Below, in pieces: positions 32,025 through 40,887 of a stretch of 64,000 nucleotides of DNA. Position 1 is the stretch's first letter, and every line of letters begins with the position of its first letter. Origin of the DNA: Epilithonimonas zeae (GTDB taxonomy: Bacteria; Bacteroidota; Bacteroidia; Flavobacteriales; Weeksellaceae). A model generated the notes under the pieces. The model did no database searches. It was not told the origin of the DNA and saw only the letters and a program-made list of their open reading frames with translations. Location of the stretch: NCBI RefSeq assembly GCF_900141765.1, contig NZ_FSRK01000003.1, positions 372,001 through 436,000 of the forward strand. The letters run 5' to 3'. The position numbers were made by a program, and so were the translations under genes.

Positions 32025-33740
32025 ATGGAGACAGTAAAGACTAGTTCGAAACATCCTAAAGGCTTGTGGGTCCTATTTGGGACGGAGATGTGGGAGCGTT
32101 TTAATTTTTACGGGATGAGAGCATTGCTTACCTTATTTATGGTAAACTCTCTACTGATAAGAGAAGCCGATGCTTCTATCATCTATGGTGGATTCTTGGC
32201 ATTGTGTTATTTAACGCCACTTTTAGGAGGTTTCATTGCTGATAAATATTTGGGTAACAGAAACTGTATCATTTTAGGAGGAAGTTTGATGGCGATTGGG
32301 CAATTTTTGCTTTTCTTGAGTGCTTCAACTTTTTCTGACAACCTTGGGGGTGCAAAAGGTCTAATGTGGTTTGCTCTTTTTGTAATTATCTTCGGAAACG
32401 GGTTCTTCAAACCGAATATCTCATCAATGGTAGGAAGTCTTTATCCAAAACAAGAAAAATCTAAACTGGATTCTGCTTTCACGATTTTCTATATGGGGAT
32501 CAACATTGGAGCATTCTTGGGTCAGTTCATCTGTCCCTACGTTGGTGATGTAAAAGACGCTGCCGGAGTAAGAGATATTTTTGCTTTCAAATGGGGATTT
32601 CTTGCGGCTTCTATCGCAATGTTGATTGGAACTGTAACTTTCTTTATTCTTAAAAATAAATATGTTGTAACACCTGAAGGAAGACCAATTGGTGGATTGC
32701 CGAAGCATAATACAAGTGAAGACTTTGAAGAAGGAGAATCTCAAACTGCTAAATTCTCTGGAAAATTTATAGGATTTACAACGATTTTGTTTGTCATTCT
32801 TTTCTTCGTATTCAGATACTTTTTGGTAGGAGAATTTGGGTTTAATTCTGTGGAAATGGGACAATTGATCAAAGGAATCATCTATCCTTTCATTTATGCA
32901 GCTGGTATTTCATTAGCATTCTTAATTATGAGCTCCGCTGAGAACAAAATCGAAAGACAAAGAATCTGGGTCATCTATATTGTTTCGTTCTTTATTATTT
33001 TCTTCTGGGCAGCATTCGAACAAGCTGGTTCATCACTAACATTCATTGCGGATAATCAAACCGACAGGAGTATCTTTGGTTGGGATATGCCGCCTTCAAT
33101 GGTTCAGATTTTCAATGGACTTTTTGTTGTGCTTTTGGCTTTACCATTCAGTTTACTTTGGGATAAATTAAGAACTAAAGGAAAAGAGCCGGTTTCTCCT
33201 TTGAAACAAGCGATCGGTTTGGCATTAATTGCACTTTCTTACTTTATCATCGCTTATAACGTAAAAGACCTTGGAAACTCAGGATTATTGGCTATCAAAT
33301 GGTTGATTTTACTTTATCTAATACAAACAATGGGTGAACTTTGTTTATCGCCAATTGGATTGTCTTTGGTTGGTAAATTAGCGCCTAAGAGATTCTCATC
33401 TTTATTATATGGTGTATTCTTCATTGCGAATGCTGCAGGTTATGCGTTAGCAGGAACTTTGGGAGCAATTATCCCTGCAACAGGAGACAAATTTGCAAAA
33501 GCACAAGAAATTGGTGTTAACCTTCAGGATGTTCTTGACAAAAAAGTAACATTGAACGCAGACCAAGTGAAAGCGTTCTCTACAGCACAATTGCCTACAG
33601 AATACACAACATTCGCAGGAGTTACAATTCACAACCTTTTCGAATTCTTTATGGTTTTCGTAGTTCTTTGTGGAATTGCATCTGTATTGCTAGCTTTCTT
33701 ATCGCCTATTCTTAAAAGAATGATGCATGGTGTAAAGTAA
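32025..33740 (+). CDS. POT-family proton-coupled peptide transporter (second of three)
   Basis: A 571-residue POT/PTR2 protein. TM1 carries EMWERFNFYGMRALL; the PTR2 signatures are FGNGFFKPNISSMVGSLYP and FYMGINIGAFLGQF. In addition the second half has FWAAFEQAGSSL and LCLSPIGLSLVGKLAP, conserved in the family. A loop before the last helices (about residues 488-528, DKFAKAQEIGVNLQDV) is longer than in the first copy. The three copies differ widely in sequence, so they are old paralogues, perhaps with different peptide preferences. Confidence 0.93.
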   Translation: METVKTSSKHPKGLWVLFGTEMWERFNFYGMRALLTLFMVNSLLIREADASIIYGGFLALCYLTPLLGGFIADKYLGNRNCIILGGSLMAIGQFLLFLSASTFSDNLGGAKGLMWFALFVIIFGNGFFKPNISSMVGSLYPKQEKSKLDSAFTIFYMGINIGAFLGQFICPYVGDVKDAAGVRDIFAFKWGFLAASIAMLIGTVTFFILKNKYVVTPEGRPIGGLPKHNTSEDFEEGESQTAKFSGKFIGFTTILFVILFFVFRYFLVGEFGFNSVEMGQLIKGIIYPFIYAAGISLAFLIMSSAENKIERQRIWVIYIVSFFIIFFWAAFEQAGSSLTFIADNQTDRSIFGWDMPPSMVQIFNGLFVVLLALPFSLLWDKLRTKGKEPVSPLKQAIGLALIALSYFIIAYNVKDLGNSGLLAIKWLILLYLIQTMGELCLSPIGLSLVGKLAPKRFSSLLYGVFFIANAAGYALAGTLGAIIPATGDKFAKAQEIGVNLQDVLDKKVTLNADQVKAFSTAQLPTEYTTFAGVTIHNLFEFFMVFVVLCGIASVLLAFLSPILKRMMHGVK

Positions 33741-33767
33741 AAACCGTTCACATTTATTTATAAATTC

Positions 33768-33795
33768 AAACCACCGAATATTCGGTGGTTTTTTG
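33768..33795 (+). terminator. Terminator of the second POT gene
   Basis: AAACCACCGAAT-ATTCGGTGGTTT is a perfect 24-nt palindrome followed by TTTG, 28 nt after the stop codon. Confidence 0.85.
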
Positions 33796-33812
33796 TTAAA
33801 TTCGTATGTTAG

Positions 33813-33897
33813 AATCCAATTGTTGACGTAGTGTGTCAGCAATTGGATTAGAATAATTTTAATCAAAACAAATTTGTGACTCACTGCGTCACGAATT
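33813..33897. repeat. Inverted pair of REP-like palindromes
   Basis: Hairpin 1 (33813-33849) has a 15-bp stem (AATCCAATTGTTGAC with GTCAGCAATTGGATT, one G-T pair) and a 7-nt loop GTAGTGT. Hairpin 2 (33871-33897) has a 10-bp stem (AATTTGTGAC with GTCACGAATT) and a 7-nt loop TCACTGC. The reverse complement of hairpin 2 aligns with hairpin 1 (CAATT, TGACG, AGTG, GTCA and AATT shared), so it is the same unit in inverted order, as in BIME elements. Confidence 0.7.
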
Positions 33898-33918
33898 GAA
33901 TTATTTATCAATTATATT

Positions 33919-35430
33919 ATGAATCTTACCCTCGAAGAAATTCAGAATTTCAAAGGAAAATATCCTAAACAAATTTGGTCTTTATTTTTCTCAGAAATGT
34001 GGGAGCGTTTCTGCTTCTACGGGATGCGAGGAATGCTCGTTTTCTTTATGATTTCTCAATTAAAATTTGGTGATGAACAAGCTAATCTGCAATATGGCGC
34101 AACACAAGCTTTTGTTTATGCCTTTACTTTTGTGGGCGGTTTGTTTGCAGATAAGATTCTAGGATTCAGAAGATCTCTTTTTTGGGGTGGAATTTTGATG
34201 ATTATTGGGAGTCTAATTCTTGCTGCCAATCCGCACGATTATTTCTTTTTGGGAATCTCGTTCACTGTTGTGGGAACAGGATTTTTCAAACCGAATATCT
34301 CCACAATGGTTGGAAAATTATACAAACCTAACGATACAAGAACCGATGCTGGATTCTCTTTGTTCTATGCAGGAATCAATTTGGGAGCACTTTTAGGCGG
34401 TTATCTTTGTATCGCTATTGGAAAAGGCGAGATGTTTTCTCATCTTATTCCTGAAAGTAAAAGATGGAATGTTGCTTTTGGATTAGCTGCAATTGTAATG
34501 GTTGTCAGTTTGATCAATTTCATTTTCACACAAAGAAGTTTGGGGCCAATTGGACTTGCTCCTCAAAAAATTAATAAAGATGGTTCTTTTTCTCCACTAG
34601 AAAAATGGAAAGAATATGGCGTTTACACTCTTTCATTGATCTTCATCCCGTTGATTATGATAATGGTTTCCGTTCCACAGTACACTGATTATTTTATGTG
34701 GACTGTCGGGCCATTGACGCTACTCTATCTTTTTTATGAGATGACGAAGGTTACTGCACCTGAACGTAAAAAACTTTGGGCGGCCTTAATCTTCATTATT
34801 TTCTCAATTCTATTCTGGGGAATCTACGAACAAAGCGGCGGTTCACTAAGTATTTTCGCAGCGAATAACCTCAACAAAGACCTTTTCGGATTAGACCCAA
34901 ATGGCGTTAACAATTCCGGAGGTGCTTTCTTTATTATTTTCCTGGCACCTTTGGTTGGGCTACTTTGGATCTGGTTAAGCAAAAAGAAACTGGAGCCGAA
35001 TACCATCAACAAATTTGGGTTAGGATTTATATTCCTGGGACTTGGTTATTATATTCTTTTCGGAACCAAATTTTTCGCTAATCTGCAAGGAATCACTTCT
35101 CTTAATATTTTCACGATCGCATTACTGGTAATTACTTTTGGTGAGTTATGCTTATCTCCGATCGGACTTTCCATTATGACAAAACTATCTACAGAAAAAC
35201 TACAGGGAATGATGATGGGAATGTGGTTCTTAGCCTCTGCTTATGGACAATATGTTGCAGGACAAATTGGAGCAGGATTAGCAAAAGTAAAATCCGGAGC
35301 CACCAATCACGATGCTCTTATCACTTATACCGATGGATATAAACAATTGGGATTATATGCATTGATTGCCGGAGTAATATTAATTTTGATATCACCATTC
35401 GTGAAAAAACTGATGCAAGGTGTAAAGTAA
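33919..35430 (+). CDS. POT-family proton-coupled peptide transporter (third of three)
   Basis: A 503-residue POT/PTR2 protein, the shortest of the three. TM1 carries EMWERFCFYGMRGMLV; PTR2 signatures are GTGFFKPNISTMVGKLY and FYAGINLGALLGGYL. The FWGIYEQSGGSLSIFA stretch in the second half and LCLSPIGLSIMTKLS match the second copy. No extra soluble insert. It ends KKLMQGVK, almost as in the second copy (KRMMHGVK), which supports those two being the closer pair. The upstream spacer contains the REP-like palindromes and no clear -7 box. Confidence 0.93.
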   Translation: MNLTLEEIQNFKGKYPKQIWSLFFSEMWERFCFYGMRGMLVFFMISQLKFGDEQANLQYGATQAFVYAFTFVGGLFADKILGFRRSLFWGGILMIIGSLILAANPHDYFFLGISFTVVGTGFFKPNISTMVGKLYKPNDTRTDAGFSLFYAGINLGALLGGYLCIAIGKGEMFSHLIPESKRWNVAFGLAAIVMVVSLINFIFTQRSLGPIGLAPQKINKDGSFSPLEKWKEYGVYTLSLIFIPLIMIMVSVPQYTDYFMWTVGPLTLLYLFYEMTKVTAPERKKLWAALIFIIFSILFWGIYEQSGGSLSIFAANNLNKDLFGLDPNGVNNSGGAFFIIFLAPLVGLLWIWLSKKKLEPNTINKFGLGFIFLGLGYYILFGTKFFANLQGITSLNIFTIALLVITFGELCLSPIGLSIMTKLSTEKLQGMMMGMWFLASAYGQYVAGQIGAGLAKVKSGATNHDALITYTDGYKQLGLYALIAGVILILISPFVKKLMQGVK

Positions 35431-35490
35431 ATTGAAGCTTTAAAACGTCTACTACTATGAAAAGTTAAATGAAATATAAAAAACACACAG

Positions 35491-36024
35491 ATGAAAAAAA
35501 TTTTATTATTAACCTTATTTCTTATTCAAACTTCAGGGTTTGCGCAAGTCTACTGGATGACGATGACGCAAGCTCTTGCAGCTCAGAAAAAAGAACCAAA
35601 GAAAATCCTGATTGATTTCTATGCAGATTGGTGCGCACCTTGCAAAGAGATGGACAAATTCACTTTCAATCATCCGGAAATTGCAAAAATTATCAATGAA
35701 AATTTTTATGCTGTAAAGTTTGAAAGTGATGGGAACGAAACTGTTAGTTTTGCCGGACATACATTTATCAATCCTGATTATAAAGGCAAAAGATCTAAAA
35801 GCGGACTTCATCAGTTTTCCAAATATATGAACATCAATATGATCCCGACAATGGTTTTTCTGGATGAGAAAACAGACCCAATTACCAGTCTTTCTGGCGC
35901 GCTGAAAGCTAAAGAAGTAGAACCCTATTTCTCTATGATTGCTTCCAACGAGTACAAGACCATCAAGACCCGAAAAGAATGGGAAGGCTATCAGAAAAAG
36001 TTCAAATCGAAAATCAAAGAATAA
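35491..36024 (+). CDS. Exported thioredoxin-fold protein with CAPC active site
   Basis: A 177-residue protein with a signal peptide (MKKILLLTLFLIQTSGFAQ) and a thioredoxin domain whose active site is C48-A-P-C51 in FYADWCAPCKEMDKFTF. The cis-Pro region is MNINMIPTMVFLDE. The family (DUF255-like/thioredoxin_7) acts in the periplasm as a thiol-disulfide reductase, for example in cytochrome maturation or repair of oxidised proteins. It lies 60 nt after the third POT gene and may be cotranscribed, as no terminator separates them. Confidence 0.88.
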   Translation: MKKILLLTLFLIQTSGFAQVYWMTMTQALAAQKKEPKKILIDFYADWCAPCKEMDKFTFNHPEIAKIINENFYAVKFESDGNETVSFAGHTFINPDYKGKRSKSGLHQFSKYMNINMIPTMVFLDEKTDPITSLSGALKAKEVEPYFSMIASNEYKTIKTRKEWEGYQKKFKSKIKE

Positions 36025-36031
36025 TTACAGA

Positions 36032-36058
36032 AACATCCAACAACTTGGATGTTTTTTT
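36032..36058 (+). terminator. Terminator after the thioredoxin-like gene
   Basis: AACATCCAA-CAAC-TTGGATGTT followed by a T-tract, 7 nt after the stop codon. Confidence 0.85.
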
Positions 36059-36254
36059 AGTTCCTATCATTGTATAATTATATTCAAAATTATAATTTAA
36101 CAAGCTTACTATTACTTTATTGCTAGGGCACTTTTTTTGAATCAAAATAAAGTACAAGTAATTGTATGAAGGTCTCAGGTTTCAATTTTTTCACCAATAC
36201 CTTAAAATGAATTTAATTATTAAACAAAACTGAAATTAAATCAATAAAACACAA

Positions 36255-36995
36255 ATGAAAGTAAAATTTCTCTTATTCCTTTTTATTTTTATTGCCGTCA
36301 AAGGCTACGCAGGCTGGTATGAGGTTTACAATTTCACCGGAAAGATTGACAAATTCCCTGTGACTTTTTCTTTACAGGTTAAGCCCGGATATTTTGGAGA
36401 GCCTGCTAAAAAAGACTACAATGTCATTGGTATTTATAAATATGATAAATTCAACAATCCTATCCGATTAGAAGGCCAATTTGACCAGAAAACGAATCGA
36501 ATTGAAGTTTATGAATTGGATAAGAACGATAAAATCTCAGCCACTTTTTCGCTTATTTTAAAGTCTAATAAGTTATCTGGAACTTGGAAAAATAATGAAA
36601 AACAATTCAATGTCATACTTGAACTGAAAGATAAATTGAGCGATTTGTCCAATGAGCAATTTCAAAACATACAAATTCTGCAAAACCAATCGTTGAAAGA
36701 TTATTATTTTGTTGGAGTTTATAAAAAAAACAGCCAATCAGATGCTTTTATGCAGGAATTGAAAATAATCAACAAAAAAACCAATCAGATTTTTCAAACA
36801 CTGAATTTTGATGCTATCAAAACACCTACAGGAAATTTGATGACAATTATTTTTGACAATGTAACGACTGACAAAACCAACAACTTCATGGTTTCCAATA
36901 GTTACGGTCGGGTTGGCGGTTATTTAATTGTGAATTATAATTCAGCCAAAAACCGATTTATCTTAAATTCTGAACCAGTGGCGGAAGGCTCTTAA
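36255..36995 (+). CDS. Exported protein of unknown function
   Basis: A 246-residue protein with a signal peptide (MKVKFLLFLFIFIAVKGYAG). The mature part has a beta-rich first half with a lipocalin-like pattern (FTGKIDKFPVTFSLQV, IRLEGQFDQKTNRIEVYEL, KLSGTWKNNEKQFNVILELK), similar in style to small-ligand-binding or inhibitor domains of flavobacterial exported proteins. No motif gives a function. The 230 nt upstream contain no recognised gene, repeat or clear promoter. Confidence 0.78.
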   Translation: MKVKFLLFLFIFIAVKGYAGWYEVYNFTGKIDKFPVTFSLQVKPGYFGEPAKKDYNVIGIYKYDKFNNPIRLEGQFDQKTNRIEVYELDKNDKISATFSLILKSNKLSGTWKNNEKQFNVILELKDKLSDLSNEQFQNIQILQNQSLKDYYFVGVYKKNSQSDAFMQELKIINKKTNQIFQTLNFDAIKTPTGNLMTIIFDNVTTDKTNNFMVSNSYGRVGGYLIVNYNSAKNRFILNSEPVAEGS

Positions 36996-37028
36996 TCGCG
37001 ACTAAGTTGGTTAATACAAAGAAACAAT

Positions 37029-37763
37029 ATGAATTCTAACGAAGCTTATCTTAAAAAGGGAAAAGGCATTACTGATTTCTTGACTTGGAAAGTCCTGTTT
37101 CCTATAATTTTGATTATTTACCTCATATTTTCGCCAATCAGTGCGTCTATTCTTTCGGTCATCATTTCGCTTCTGATTTGCATACCACAATTCAAAACTA
37201 AAATAAGATGGAAAAGGTTATTGGTAATTTTTTTACTGCTTCACTTTTCCCTGACCAGCATCTACTCTATTTCTCCATATCTTCAGTTAAAAGATTTCAA
37301 ATTATTTCATTGGAACTGGAAAGAAACCAATGGAACCATAGAAAATCAGTATGTCAAATGGGAAGAAATCACCCGAAGAAAAGGTCCAAAAGCGATTGCG
37401 AATATCCAATATTCTTTCCTGTATAACAATCAAATCAAAAAGGTGACAAAGTTTGAAGCTATCAAAATTGTTTATCCTTGGTATTTCCGTAAAACAGAAG
37501 AAAAAAAAGAAAAACTAAAAAATGAGCTTTCTCAGAATATCGAGAATTACAAAAAAAATAAAGCATATAAAATCTTTGTCAATCCAAAAAACGGCGAGAG
37601 TAAATTGTTCATTACCACAGAAAAAATCTTAGTAAGTAATTCCAGCAGTTATTCTTTGCTGATGTCCTGCGTACAAGTTTTTGTTGGGATTGCACTCATC
37701 CTCGCAGTTCTTTGGTTAGGTTTTAATACGATTCCGAAACTCTTCAAAAAAAGTCACCAATAA
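37029..37763 (+). CDS. Membrane protein of unknown function with a DUF3592-like extracytoplasmic domain
   Basis: A 244-residue protein with two to three N-terminal hydrophobic helices (LFPIILIIYLIFSPISASIL, LLVIFLLLHFSLTSIYSI). A beta-rich domain follows (ETNGTIENQYVKWEEITR, ANIQYSFLYNNQIKKV, KIFVNPKNGESKL), and one C-terminal helix (VFVGIALILAVLWLGF). The TNGTI...Y.Y..N...V.NPKNGE pattern resembles DUF3592 proteins. It is 33 nt after the 36255 gene on the same strand, likely cotranscribed. Confidence 0.75.
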   Translation: MNSNEAYLKKGKGITDFLTWKVLFPIILIIYLIFSPISASILSVIISLLICIPQFKTKIRWKRLLVIFLLLHFSLTSIYSISPYLQLKDFKLFHWNWKETNGTIENQYVKWEEITRRKGPKAIANIQYSFLYNNQIKKVTKFEAIKIVYPWYFRKTEEKKEKLKNELSQNIENYKKNKAYKIFVNPKNGESKLFITTEKILVSNSSSYSLLMSCVQVFVGIALILAVLWLGFNTIPKLFKKSHQ

Positions 37764-37850
37764 TGCTCCAATTTTGTTTTTGATTTGAATTGATTCTAAA
37801 CTGAAATTTCATAAATTTTCCCGAAATTCGTCGGAACAAATTTTCCTTTT

Positions 37851-39938
37851 TTGACTTTAGAAACTTCCATAGAATTTCTCAAAAACATAGGAACCGAACG
37901 CGCAAAATTTATCAGAAACGTGTTGGGCATTTCGACTGTGGAAGATTTGCTGACCTTCTATCCAATCCGTTATATTGATAAAAGTAAAATTTACAAAATC
38001 GGTGATTTGACAAAAGAGCCGGATGCAGATATCCAGTTAAAAGGAAAAATCACAGATATCCAAGAAGTTGCTAACGAAAAAGGGAAGCGTTTGTCTGCAA
38101 AATTTCGGGATGAAACCGGGACGATAGATTTGGTTTGGTTCCGATACACCAATTGGATGAAAGACTCCATTCCATTAAATAAAGAAATTTTTATTTTCGG
38201 GAAAGTCAACTTCTTCAATGGTAATTTTTCTATGCCACATCCGGAGATTGAAGCCGATGAAAAAAAAGCGTTATCCGGAACGCTTTTACCAATTTATCCA
38301 GGAAGCGAAAAATTGAGTAAGCGAGGAATCAATAATAAGTTTTTTCAAAATGTTATTTTCAACATTTTAAAAGATTTACCTCAACTGATTTCCGAGAATT
38401 TACCCGATTATCTTTTGAAATCGATGAAATTAATGGGGCGATTGAATTCCTACTATAACATTCATTTTCCAAAAGATTTTAAACATTTTGAAGCGGCTGA
38501 CAGGCGATTGAAATTCGAGGAAGCATTTTTTTTCCAGTTAGGTTATGGACTGAAAAAACTGCATCAGAAAACGAAATCGTTCGGAAATCCGTTTCCGATT
38601 GTCGGCGACCATTTCACTAATTTCTATAATAACAATCTTCCATTCGAATTAACGAACGCCCAAAAACGAGTTCTAAAAGAAATCCGAACCGATATGAAAC
38701 GTTCGACCCAAATGAACCGATTGCTGCAAGGCGACGTTGGTTCAGGAAAAACGATGGTTGCATTATTAACAATGCTAATTGCAATGGACAACGGTTTCCA
38801 GTCTTGCCTGATGGCTCCGACAGAAATCTTGGCTCAGCAACATTTTAATTCAATTAAAGAATTATTACAAAATACAGAGATTAATGTCAAACTTTTGACC
38901 GGTTCATCCAAAACTTCGGAAAGAAAAATCATCCACGAAGAATTAGAAAACGGACAACTTTCTATCCTTATTGGAACGCACGCAATCCTTGAAGACAAAG
39001 TTAAATTCCATAAATTGGGATTAGCGATTATCGATGAGCAACATAGATTCGGAGTGGCTCAACGGGCTAAACTTTGGGCAAAAAATAATATTCCGCCTCA
39101 CATTTTGGTAATGACTGCGACGCCAATTCCGAGAACTTTGGCAATGAGTTTTTATTCGGATTTGGATGTTTCTGTGATTGATGAAATGCCAGTCGGAAGA
39201 AAACCAATTATCACTGCTCACAGGCGAGAAAAGGATAGACTTTCGGTTTACAATTTCTGTCGGGAAGAGATAGAGAAAGGTCGTCAAATTTATTTCGTTT
39301 ATCCATTGATTGAGGAATCAGAAACTCTGGATTACAAAAATCTGATGGAAGGATTGAACCAGGTTATGAATTTTTTCAAAAGTTACAATGTGACAATGGT
39401 TCACGGACGAATGAAACCTGCGGAGAAAGATATTAATATGCAATTTTTCGCTTCCGGAAATGCCCAAATTATGGTCGCAACAACTGTGATAGAAGTTGGT
39501 GTGAATGTTCCAAATGCTTCTGTAATGGTAATTGAAAGCGCTGAAAGATTCGGGTTATCGCAGCTTCATCAATTACGTGGACGTGTTGGTAGAGGCGCAG
39601 AACAAAGTTATTGTATCCTGATGACGGACGATAAGCTGAGCAAAGAAAGCAGAACCAGAATCAAAACGATGGTTCAGACTAATGATGGTTTCAAAATCTC
39701 AGAAGTTGATATGGAATTGCGTGGTCCTGGCGATATTCTTGGAACTCAGCAAAGTGGTGTTGTAGATTTCAAAAAATTGAGTCTGATAGAAGATTCGGCA
39801 ATTATCAAAGCTTCGAAACTAACCGTTGAGCGAATCCTAGAAAAAGATTCTCTCCTCAATCATCCCGATAATCAGGTGATGAAACAATATTACATCAGAC
39901 AATATAAAGGGAAGAATAAGTGGGCTAAAATAAGTTGA
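37851..39938 (+). CDS. recG: ATP-dependent DNA helicase RecG
   Basis: A 695-residue helicase that rewinds and reverses stalled replication forks and branch-migrates Holliday junctions. The start is TTG at 37851: the frame is blocked by a stop at 37812, no ATG or GTG lies between, and TLETSIEFLKNIGTERAKFI matches the usual RecG N-terminus. The wedge/OB domain covers about 60-160. Helicase motifs include LLQGDVGSGKT (Walker A), IIDEQHRFGV (Walker B as DEQH), VMTATPIPRTLA (motif III), ATTVIEVGVNVPNA and QLRGRVGRG (motif VI), and then the TRG region RTRIKTMVQTNDGF and DMELRGPGDILGTQQSG. Its length is normal. Confidence 0.96.
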   Translation: MTLETSIEFLKNIGTERAKFIRNVLGISTVEDLLTFYPIRYIDKSKIYKIGDLTKEPDADIQLKGKITDIQEVANEKGKRLSAKFRDETGTIDLVWFRYTNWMKDSIPLNKEIFIFGKVNFFNGNFSMPHPEIEADEKKALSGTLLPIYPGSEKLSKRGINNKFFQNVIFNILKDLPQLISENLPDYLLKSMKLMGRLNSYYNIHFPKDFKHFEAADRRLKFEEAFFFQLGYGLKKLHQKTKSFGNPFPIVGDHFTNFYNNNLPFELTNAQKRVLKEIRTDMKRSTQMNRLLQGDVGSGKTMVALLTMLIAMDNGFQSCLMAPTEILAQQHFNSIKELLQNTEINVKLLTGSSKTSERKIIHEELENGQLSILIGTHAILEDKVKFHKLGLAIIDEQHRFGVAQRAKLWAKNNIPPHILVMTATPIPRTLAMSFYSDLDVSVIDEMPVGRKPIITAHRREKDRLSVYNFCREEIEKGRQIYFVYPLIEESETLDYKNLMEGLNQVMNFFKSYNVTMVHGRMKPAEKDINMQFFASGNAQIMVATTVIEVGVNVPNASVMVIESAERFGLSQLHQLRGRVGRGAEQSYCILMTDDKLSKESRTRIKTMVQTNDGFKISEVDMELRGPGDILGTQQSGVVDFKKLSLIEDSAIIKASKLTVERILEKDSLLNHPDNQVMKQYYIRQYKGKNKWAKIS

Positions 39939-39971
39939 TTTTATATTAGAATTAAAATATAGTTTTCAAAA

Positions 39972-40340
39972 ATGAGTGACATAATGGAACTTGATAAGCA
40001 AACAAAAAGGGCATTAAACATTTTTGTCTTAATATTTGGCGCATTCATTATATTTATTTTTGTTCGAGAATATTTTGTTGGTTATGATGAGAGTGTCAAA
40101 AGAATCTTAGCAAAAGATTACATCAGAAGAGTTGATAGTGTGTATGTAAATAAAGAAGAACACAATTTCAGGTATGTTGCATATTCAGGAGGAAAAAAAA
40201 CAATTTTAGAATTCGAATATAAAAAAGGAGATTCTTTAGTTAAAAAGAAAGGAGATTCAATCGAATACGTTTACAGAAAGAATAAAATTATTCTTAATAA
40301 TAAACTTGAAATTTTAAGATTTTATTTAAGCAAAAAGTGA
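39972..40340 (+). CDS. Small single-pass membrane protein of unknown function
   Basis: A 122-residue protein with one N-terminal transmembrane helix (ALNIFVLIFGAFIIFIFVREY, residues about 14-34) and a charged, beta-prone C-terminal part (DYIRRVDSVYVNKEEHNFRY, KKGDSLVKKKGDSIEYVYRK). No family recognised. It starts 33 nt after recG on the same strand. The ORF is not overlapped by another plausible gene, which supports it. Confidence 0.65.
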   Translation: MSDIMELDKQTKRALNIFVLIFGAFIIFIFVREYFVGYDESVKRILAKDYIRRVDSVYVNKEEHNFRYVAYSGGKKTILEFEYKKGDSLVKKKGDSIEYVYRKNKIILNNKLEILRFYLSKK

Positions 40341-40346
40341 TTTAAT

Positions 40347-40874
40347 TTACTTCCAATAGCTCCAGACATTCCCATCGTAAACTGCAATCGCACGACCAAC
40401 AGTATCGTAACATAACATACCTGGATAAGGACTTTTTACAGTTAAATGTGGATTGGCAATTTTTGGTAATATCAAGGCTTTATCTGCAGCTTCTAAAATC
40501 AAAATCCCTTTTGCATCAGTAGTTTCTGATCCCATGATAACACCTGAGCCGGATTCATCTGAAGTATTTGGGATAATGGAACTTGAAGCTCCTTCATCGG
40601 TAAGATTAACCCAAATATTATTCTCGTACATCCTTACTCTGTTATTACTTTTATCAAAAAGAAATGTTCCATTATTAGCTGATGTCATAGAATTAAAGGC
40701 ATTGGTTGTGTCATCTACAGCAGGAAGTATGATGCCATTAGTATTACTGGTTAAATCATTGAAATCTAAAATTGCCGATGCGCCATCTACATTTAATTTA
40801 CCACCCATAGAAACTTGGGCGTTTACAATGACTGCTACAGCACAGAAAATTATATTATAAATTTTATTTTTCAT
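40347..40874 (-). CDS. Exported surface-type protein with a tail-fibre-like C-terminal module
   Basis: A 175-residue protein with a signal peptide (MKNKIYNIIFCAVAVIVNAQ). Repeated short units such as NGIILPAVDDTTNAFN, GTFLFDKSNNRVRMYENNIW and ILILEAADKALILPKIANP resemble flavobacterial surface proteins with tail-fibre-like modules. The end (PYPGMLCYDTVGRAIAVYDG) is similar to that of the upstream gene at 40888. No T9SS type A sorting domain is visible. It is 13 nt downstream of that gene, so the two form an operon. Confidence 0.75.
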   Translation of the reverse strand: MKNKIYNIIFCAVAVIVNAQVSMGGKLNVDGASAILDFNDLTSNTNGIILPAVDDTTNAFNSMTSANNGTFLFDKSNNRVRMYENNIWVNLTDEGASSSIIPNTSDESGSGVIMGSETTDAKGILILEAADKALILPKIANPHLTVKSPYPGMLCYDTVGRAIAVYDGNVWSYWK

Positions 40875-40887
40875 TTGGTTTTTATTA

